Source: an uncultured Lachnospiraceae bacterium (GTDB lineage Bacteria > Bacillota > Clostridia > Lachnospirales > Lachnospiraceae). Taken from it: DNA of 53,370 nt. Shown here in pieces: positions 49,095 to 53,370 of the stretch. Within the stretch, counting starts at the first letter, position 1. Each line of letters starts with the position of its first letter. The translations under genes and the position numbers were made by a program. Where the stretch lies: the NCBI GenBank assembly GCA_934294885.1, contig CAKRAK010000022.1, positions 1-53,370 of the forward strand, read 5' to 3'. A model generated the notes under the pieces. The model had not been told where the DNA came from and made no database searches. It worked only from the letters and a program-made list of their open reading frames with translations.

Positions 49095-49931
49095 TTATAT
49101 CACATTTGAGGATTTATTGCCAAGCTGCCAGAATGCCACTGCTCCCGCTGCCGCCACATTCAAAGAATCCACTCCGTGCGTCATCGGTATCATGACCGTA
49201 TAATCACAGTCGGCAATGGTATCTCCTGCCAATCCGTCACCTTCCGTACCGAGGATGATTGCCAGCTTTTCCTCCTGATTCAAGGCTCTATCATCAATCC
49301 CTACACTGTCCTCCTTTAATGCCATAGCCGCCGTTTTAAACTGAAGCCGGTGAAGGGTATCCATTGTCTGCTCCGGCCAGATGTCTTCCTCCTTTGACAG
49401 CTTCGTCCACGGTATCTGAAATACTGTTCCCATGCTGACACGACTTGCCCTTCTGTAGAGAGGATCACTGCAGCCGCCGGTCAGGATTATCCCATCCATG
49501 CCAAGGGCTGCTGCACAACGAAACAAAGCTCCAACATTGGTCGGATTTACAACCTCTTCCAACACCACAACTCTTTTTGCATCCCGGCAGATATCTTCTA
49601 TTGACGGTAATTTTCTCCGGCGCATAGCACACCAGATTCCCCTTGTCAAATGATAACCGGTAAGCTTTGACAACACTTCATCGGTAGATACATAGACAGG
49701 CACTCCCTCTGCCCGTTGAAGGATTCCTTTTGCTTCTCCAAGCTGTCCCTTTTCTGCCAGAAAGGATATGGGTTCATAACCTGCATCCATTGCCCGTTCA
49801 ATCACCTTAGGACTTTCCGCAACAAATACCCCCTCATCCGGCTCATAGATTGTTGCAAGCTGTCGTTCCGAAAGCTCTTTATAGAATTTTAACTGTGGAC
49901 AATTTATGTCCGTCACTTCTGTTATCTGCAT
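49095..49931 (-). CDS. TrmH/SpoU-family RNA 2'-O-methyltransferase
   Basis: A 278-residue SPOUT methyltransferase acting on tRNA or rRNA ribose. An N-terminal substrate-binding part (about 1-105) precedes the knotted catalytic domain with motif 1 NPTNVGALFRCAAALG (with Asn and Arg), motif 2 LAIILGTEGDGL and motif 3 IPMTHGVDSLNVAAAGAVA. All SAM-binding residues are present. GGGG lies six to eight bases before ATG 49931. A single gene; the specific RNA target cannot be told. Confidence 0.9.
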   Translation of the reverse strand: MQITEVTDINCPQLKFYKELSERQLATIYEPDEGVFVAESPKVIERAMDAGYEPISFLAEKGQLGEAKGILQRAEGVPVYVSTDEVLSKLTGYHLTRGIWCAMRRRKLPSIEDICRDAKRVVVLEEVVNPTNVGALFRCAAALGMDGIILTGGCSDPLYRRASRVSMGTVFQIPWTKLSKEEDIWPEQTMDTLHRLQFKTAAMALKEDSVGIDDRALNQEEKLAIILGTEGDGLAGDTIADCDYTVMIPMTHGVDSLNVAAAGAVAFWQLGNKSSNVI

Positions 49932-50031
49932 GTTATCCCCTTTATTTTCCTTCTTCCTCCGGGTAATAGAAGCCCCACTCTCTTCGGAATGTTGTCATCA
50001 TTTACAGTATATAAGAAATATTTCTATCATT

Positions 50032-51426
50032 TTATACAATATGGATTAATTGAATCAGTAATATCCATGCAAGTCCATAATAAGTTACAACCGCAACCAA
50101 ATCGTTCACCGTTGTAATCAGCGGTCCGGAAGCCACAGCCGGATCTACTTTAATCTTGTTAAAAAAGATTGGAACTAACGTTCCTACAAGGCTTGAAATA
50201 ATAATCGCCACAAGAAGGGAAATTCCCACACATCCGGAAATCAAAAATGCATTTCCTACGGAATAACCCTTAAACAGGGCAATGTAAATCCCAAGGCAGA
50301 CCAAAGCAAGGATTCCAAGTAATGCTCCGTTACAAAATCCGACCTTCATTTCCTTCATAGTCAAACGGAATTTATCTTTTCCATTCAGATTTTCATCCAT
50401 TAACACACGGATGGTAACCGCAAGAGACTGGGTTCCCACATTACCTGCCATATCAAGTATCAATGACTGGAAGCAGATAACAACCGGCAATACTGCAACA
50501 ACACCTTCAAAAGCACCGACTACCGCAGATACGCCCATTCCAAGGAAAAGCAGAATAACTAACCACGGCAGACGTTTTTTCATACTTTCCCTTGTGGTCT
50601 CTTCTAAATCCTCTTCCGCAGACAAGCCGGCAAGCTTTGCATAATCCTCGCCCAATTCGTCATCCACTGCTTCTACAACATCCTGGGATGTAATAATACC
50701 GATAATATGTCTTTTTTTATTCAAAACCGGAAGGGAATCTTCCGCATAATCTTTTATCTTTTCCAGACTGTCGGATATCTTTTCATTATCATATAAATAC
50801 GGATAAGCATAACTGATCAGGGTATCTAAGTCTACATTTTCTCTTGCAATAATCAAATCCTTTAAATCAATGGCACCGCAGAAGCATTTCTTATCATCCA
50901 CAACATAAATGGTTGATATGTTATCATTTTCTCCTGCCTGCTGCACCAATTCATGCATTGCCTGACGCACGGTAATATTCTGCCTGATACAGATATAATT
51001 CGTTGTAATCAGACTTCCGATTTCATCATCATCATAGGAATTGATTAATTTGATATCCGTCTTTATTTCATCATCAATCATGGGACGCAGCTTCACCCGG
51101 ACACTTTCATCAATATCCTCCCAGAGGTCAACGGCATCATCGGCATCCATTTCATTAATAATCTCTGCTAATTTATCAATTCCGATTTCTTCAATGTATT
51201 CTGACGGATTATCAATATAAGAAATTATCTCTGCCATCCATTTTGCATCCAAAGCACTGTACAAAAGATTTCTTTCCGCACGGTTTAAAAATTCAAGACT
51301 TTGTGCAATATCATTTTCATGATAATCCCGCAGCTGCTCCCGCATCTCTTCCATAGAATGAGATACCTTAACAATATTTACGATTTCTTCTACATAAATT
51401 GGTTCTTTTAATACTTCTCTTCTCAC
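50032..51426 (-). CDS. mgtE: MgtE-family magnesium transporter
   Basis: A 464-residue Mg2+ channel of normal length: the cytoplasmic superhelical N domain (about 15-130), a CBS pair (about 135-255) and five membrane helices (about 285-464) with the pore signature seen as DMAGNVGTQSLA and PAVASGPLITTVNDL. The N and CBS domains gate the channel by binding Mg2+, so activity is feedback-controlled. The start is GTG 51426 with AGGAGG six bases upstream. The 240-base leader contains a peptide gene and a terminator/antiterminator pair, giving a second level of control at transcription. Confidence 0.95.
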   Translation of the reverse strand: MRREVLKEPIYVEEIVNIVKVSHSMEEMREQLRDYHENDIAQSLEFLNRAERNLLYSALDAKWMAEIISYIDNPSEYIEEIGIDKLAEIINEMDADDAVDLWEDIDESVRVKLRPMIDDEIKTDIKLINSYDDDEIGSLITTNYICIRQNITVRQAMHELVQQAGENDNISTIYVVDDKKCFCGAIDLKDLIIARENVDLDTLISYAYPYLYDNEKISDSLEKIKDYAEDSLPVLNKKRHIIGIITSQDVVEAVDDELGEDYAKLAGLSAEEDLEETTRESMKKRLPWLVILLFLGMGVSAVVGAFEGVVAVLPVVICFQSLILDMAGNVGTQSLAVTIRVLMDENLNGKDKFRLTMKEMKVGFCNGALLGILALVCLGIYIALFKGYSVGNAFLISGCVGISLLVAIIISSLVGTLVPIFFNKIKVDPAVASGPLITTVNDLVAVVTYYGLAWILLIQLIHIV

Positions 51427-51458
51427 TTTAAGCCTCCTTCTTCCCTAAAAAAGGGCAT

Positions 51459-51523
51459 AAAAAATCCATCATAATGCTACTGTTACACAAATACCAGTTG
51501 TGAATTCGTTCATAATGATGGAT
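51459..51523 (-). terminator. mgtE: Leader terminator of mgtE, with an alternative antiterminator
   Basis: On the minus strand segment 2 (51523-51512, ATCCATCATTAT) pairs with segment 3 (51476-51464, CATTATGATGGAT; 12 of 13 pairs), and T6 follows at 51464-51459. This is a complete intrinsic terminator upstream of the mgtE start. Segment 1 (51598-51587, ATAATGATGGAT) inside the leader peptide gene is perfectly complementary to segment 2 over 12 bases and would prevent it. Confidence 0.8.
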
Positions 51524-51554
51524 TACGGCTTACTATATATTCAAAATGACGCAC

Positions 51555-51632
51555 CTACAGACAGAAGTAATAGCAACTCTGTCTACATCCATCATTATAT
51601 GTACTTCGACTTCGACTATCACAACTATCCAT
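51555..51632 (-). CDS. Leader peptide of the mgtE attenuator (25 codons)
   Basis: ATG 51632 to TAG 51555, with AGGAGG eight bases upstream, as good as any gene here. The peptide is MDSCDSRSRS followed by TYNDGCRQSCYYFCL: rich in Ser, Asp, Arg and Cys. Codons 12-16 form the antiterminator segment 1, and codons 16-25 hold a 7-bp hairpin AGACAGA/TCTGTCT (51559-51565, 51578-51584). It is the first frame after the predicted promoter. It is comparable in position, not in sequence, to the MgtL leader of enterobacteria. Confidence 0.65.
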   Translation of the reverse strand: MDSCDSRSRSTYNDGCRQSCYYFCL

Positions 51633-51669
51633 ACAATTCGCCTCCTTTATTCTTCAATCATCCTCGGTG

Positions 51670-51698
51670 ATTATAACACTATCAAAAGATGGGTTCAA
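51670..51698 (-). promoter_or_regulatory. mgtE: Promoter of the mgtE leader
   Basis: On the minus strand TTGAAC (51698-51693), 17 bases and TATAAT (51675-51670). It begins just after the acyltransferase stop at 51709 and would start the RNA about 30 bases before the leader peptide ATG. Confidence 0.75.
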
Positions 51699-51708
51699 GG
51701 CTTTCCGA

Positions 51709-52986
51709 TTATTTCTGCTTTCCGGCTGTATTCATTTTATATAATTCTTCCGTGGCTATTCTTGTTCTGGCAACGACATCAAGCGATTGATTTTTAGGGA
51801 AACAGTAATACAGACATTTCATATTACCGATGCAGATCATATCACCAATTTCATACCAGTAATAATCCGCATACAGACTATAAGATGCCTTTGGCTTTTG
51901 TCCGTATTGCAATCTTCCGTCACAACCTTCCAAATAAAATCCCCGGTCATCATGATGCAGGTGTCCCTCACCGACTTTATAAATGCACTTTAAATCTTTT
52001 AACATATAGATGTCTACATCTATGTCCAGTTTGTATGTTCCATCCTGCAGCTGCTTTCTGACCTCATCTCTTTGCCATTCATACCAGTCTGGAATATGTG
52101 AAAATGTTGTATTTCCCGACAGATTCTTTAAAAATCCATCCTCGGTAAGTTCATGCTTATCACCACAGGCTTTACAGGTTATCGTGGTTCCTTCTCCATG
52201 CATATAACCTTCCTTTTTGCAGGATGCACATTTGTACAGAACACGATTCAAATAATCGGCTCGAAATCGTTCCTTTATCCGGATTCCCCATCGTTGCTGT
52301 TCCCGGAAATTATCAAATGTAAAACACTCCTCTAATTTTTTCTGAAGCTCCTTTGATGAACTGTTTTCAATGTCTTCTTTTGAAAATAAGTAGGTAACAT
52401 CCGCCGACACCTTCACCTTCCGCGGCTGCAAATTATTATATAACGGGTCCCGCAAAAATGCGCCCTTTGTACGAATCATGACCACCGGAACCTTTAACAT
52501 TCTGACACATTTTCCAAGCGATTCCGGAATAGGCGTTGCGGTTCCATCAAAACTATAGCTTGCTTCCGGATACATCAGTACCGATGTTTTCAACTCATGA
52601 AGTGCATATGCCATATCCCGTACCATCTGCACATCTGTCACAAACTTATTGGTAGGAATACATCCCACCTGCCGCATCAGACCTTCTTTTCCCACAAGTC
52701 CATCCGAAGTACAGATAATATTAAGAGGATGATCCTTCATAACGGTTTCTGCAATCTTTAAATCAATAAAGCTGGAATGATTCATTAAAACCAGACATGG
52801 TTCACCCTTTTGAAGGCGTTCCATCCCATGCATTTCATATTGAAATCCGACCTGCTTTAATTCCCCTTTTGATAATGCTAATATCAGTTGCCGCAACAAT
52901 GGATTGGGTCTTACCGGTTTATGGTGTATCCGTTCCGGTAAACCCATCACTTTATCGTAACTTAATTCCTTAATTTTTATCTTCAT
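51709..52986 (-). CDS. PlsC-like acyltransferase with a C-terminal zinc ribbon
   Basis: A 425-residue protein. The N-terminal half is a 1-acylglycerol-3-phosphate acyltransferase (LPLAT) domain with the NHSSFID motif (His70, Asp75) and MYPEASYSFDG as the glycerol-phosphate block (usually PEGTRS-like, here with EAS). The C-terminal part has a four-cysteine zinc ribbon (about 257-283, CASC and CKAC) and a beta-rich end of unknown role. Standard PlsC proteins are about 240 residues, so this belongs to a longer subgroup. ATG 52986 follows GGGGGG. A predicted TATAAT lies upstream near 53085. Confidence 0.85.
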   Translation of the reverse strand: MKIKIKELSYDKVMGLPERIHHKPVRPNPLLRQLILALSKGELKQVGFQYEMHGMERLQKGEPCLVLMNHSSFIDLKIAETVMKDHPLNIICTSDGLVGKEGLMRQVGCIPTNKFVTDVQMVRDMAYALHELKTSVLMYPEASYSFDGTATPIPESLGKCVRMLKVPVVMIRTKGAFLRDPLYNNLQPRKVKVSADVTYLFSKEDIENSSSKELQKKLEECFTFDNFREQQRWGIRIKERFRADYLNRVLYKCASCKKEGYMHGEGTTITCKACGDKHELTEDGFLKNLSGNTTFSHIPDWYEWQRDEVRKQLQDGTYKLDIDVDIYMLKDLKCIYKVGEGHLHHDDRGFYLEGCDGRLQYGQKPKASYSLYADYYWYEIGDMICIGNMKCLYYCFPKNQSLDVVARTRIATEELYKMNTAGKQK

Positions 52987-53155
52987 GTAAATCCCCCCGG
53001 TATTCATATTTTTCCCAATACAGGTTCCGGTATCAATACGCCTTTATCATTATTTTGTCCCCATTCCAATAAAAAAATTATACCATAAGTTTCTACTGCA
53101 ATAAAGTGATGGCTCCGTTTTGTTACGCTCAGGTAATCATTGGCGCGATTTACGA

Positions 53156-53370
53156 TTAAAATATTTTCCCTGTCATAAATCTTGGAACACTTGCCGCAAT
53201 CAGCAGAAATACCGGTATACAGGCAAGCATCGGCCATACAACATAATGATAGGTGAACATTATGGTACCTCCTGCAATGGCATATACAATCAGATAATTT
53301 AAAAGCTGTCCCACGGAAAGCACAAATACAAATGCCAGACACATTCTCAATATTCCTTCAAAGGAAAGCA
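53156..53370 (-). CDS. Partial ABC transporter permease of the FtsX type (C-terminal end)
   Basis: The last 71 codons of a minus-strand gene whose beginning lies outside the window. The protein end has two membrane helices separated by TYHYVVWPMLACIPVFLL and closes with SVPRFMTGKIF. This resembles the C-terminus of FtsX/MacB-like permeases (SFEG at the start of the last helix pair). The family call rests on hydrophobic pattern and a few residues and is tentative. Confidence 0.6.
   Translation of the reverse strand, partial: LSFEGILRMCLAFVFVLSVGQLLNYLIVYAIAGGTIMFTYHYVVWPMLACIPVFLLIAASVPRFMTGKIF

Noticed and set aside
51427..51708. M-box (ykoK) riboswitch before mgtE
   Set aside because: None of the conserved M-box core strings is visible; the leader is instead filled by a peptide gene and a three-segment attenuator.
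53004..53342. 112-codon minus-strand frame at the right edge
   Set aside because: Cys/His-rich low-quality frame overlapping the hydrophobic end of the FtsX-like permease; no ribosome site. The permease frame is open to the window edge.

Overview
The window looks like chromosome of an anaerobic, low-GC Gram-positive bacterium of the Clostridia, most likely a Lachnospiraceae gut or rumen species. Supporting this are the consensus AGGAGG ribosome sites, the GGGtGRT/NifU-like pair, the PerR-rubrerythrin-desulfoferrodoxin operon, the FprA flavoprotein, meso-DAP dehydrogenase, OPT and SulP carriers, and many GGDEF, GH3 and InlB-repeat proteins. Nearly all genes are on the minus strand. The exceptions are thrE-purA-pyrB, a small HTH gene, sulP and a purine permease. 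This is gene-dense housekeeping DNA with one small mobile insertion. No tRNA, rRNA or CRISPR was seen.

Layout. (1) 1-5040: a truncated gene, then a LysR regulator divergent from a ThrE-type exporter, purA and pyrB; a T-N11-A palindrome lies between them. PurA and PyrB both consume aspartate. (2) 5142-5712: a Phd/RelE-type toxin-antitoxin pair. (3) 5854-10668: a ~4.8 kb element inserted in the 3' end of the GGGtGRT gene, bounded by a 40-bp direct repeat (39/40) that restores the gene end. It carries a small serine recombinase with a candidate res site, an Xis-like protein, an unknown zinc-ribbon protein, a lipoprotein and an HTH repressor. The native terminator of the target gene is stranded on the far side. 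(4) 10632-22441: GGGtGRT and NifU-like genes, a sulfate permease, a permuted GH3 glycosidase coupled to a putative cysteine peptidase, an OPT-PqqD-DAP dehydrogenase operon, and DegV.

(5) 22581-37368: the most unusual block, thirteen co-directional genes. A STAND-LuxR regulator and a small protein come first. They are followed by a promoter overlapped by a perfect 20-bp palindrome. Then come a membrane protein, an InlB-repeat surface protein, a FecR-domain protein, a cNMP-binding SpoIIE phosphatase, a CHASE2 adenylate cyclase, a TIM-barrel protein, an RsbW-like kinase, a STAS antagonist, a PAS-GGDEF protein, a PilT ATPase and a shortened glycosyltransferase. I read this as an envelope-sensing cAMP-to-partner-switch relay with no sigma factor in the locus, possibly feeding into cyclic-di-GMP or PilT output.

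(6) 37423-49931: FprA, a very large hybrid sensor kinase, a purine permease, a MATE exporter, the PerR peroxide/superoxide operon with a near-consensus promoter and Per-like box, a membrane GGDEF protein and an rRNA/tRNA methyltransferase. (7) 50032-53370: mgtE, a zinc-ribbon acyltransferase and the tail of an FtsX-like permease. The mgtE leader has a promoter, a 25-codon leader peptide with a strong ribosome site, and three mutually exclusive RNA segments that form an antiterminator or a terminator. It is not an M-box and resembles a translation-coupled Mg2+ attenuator. The mgtE leader and the cAMP/partner-switch block are the two best candidates for something undescribed.
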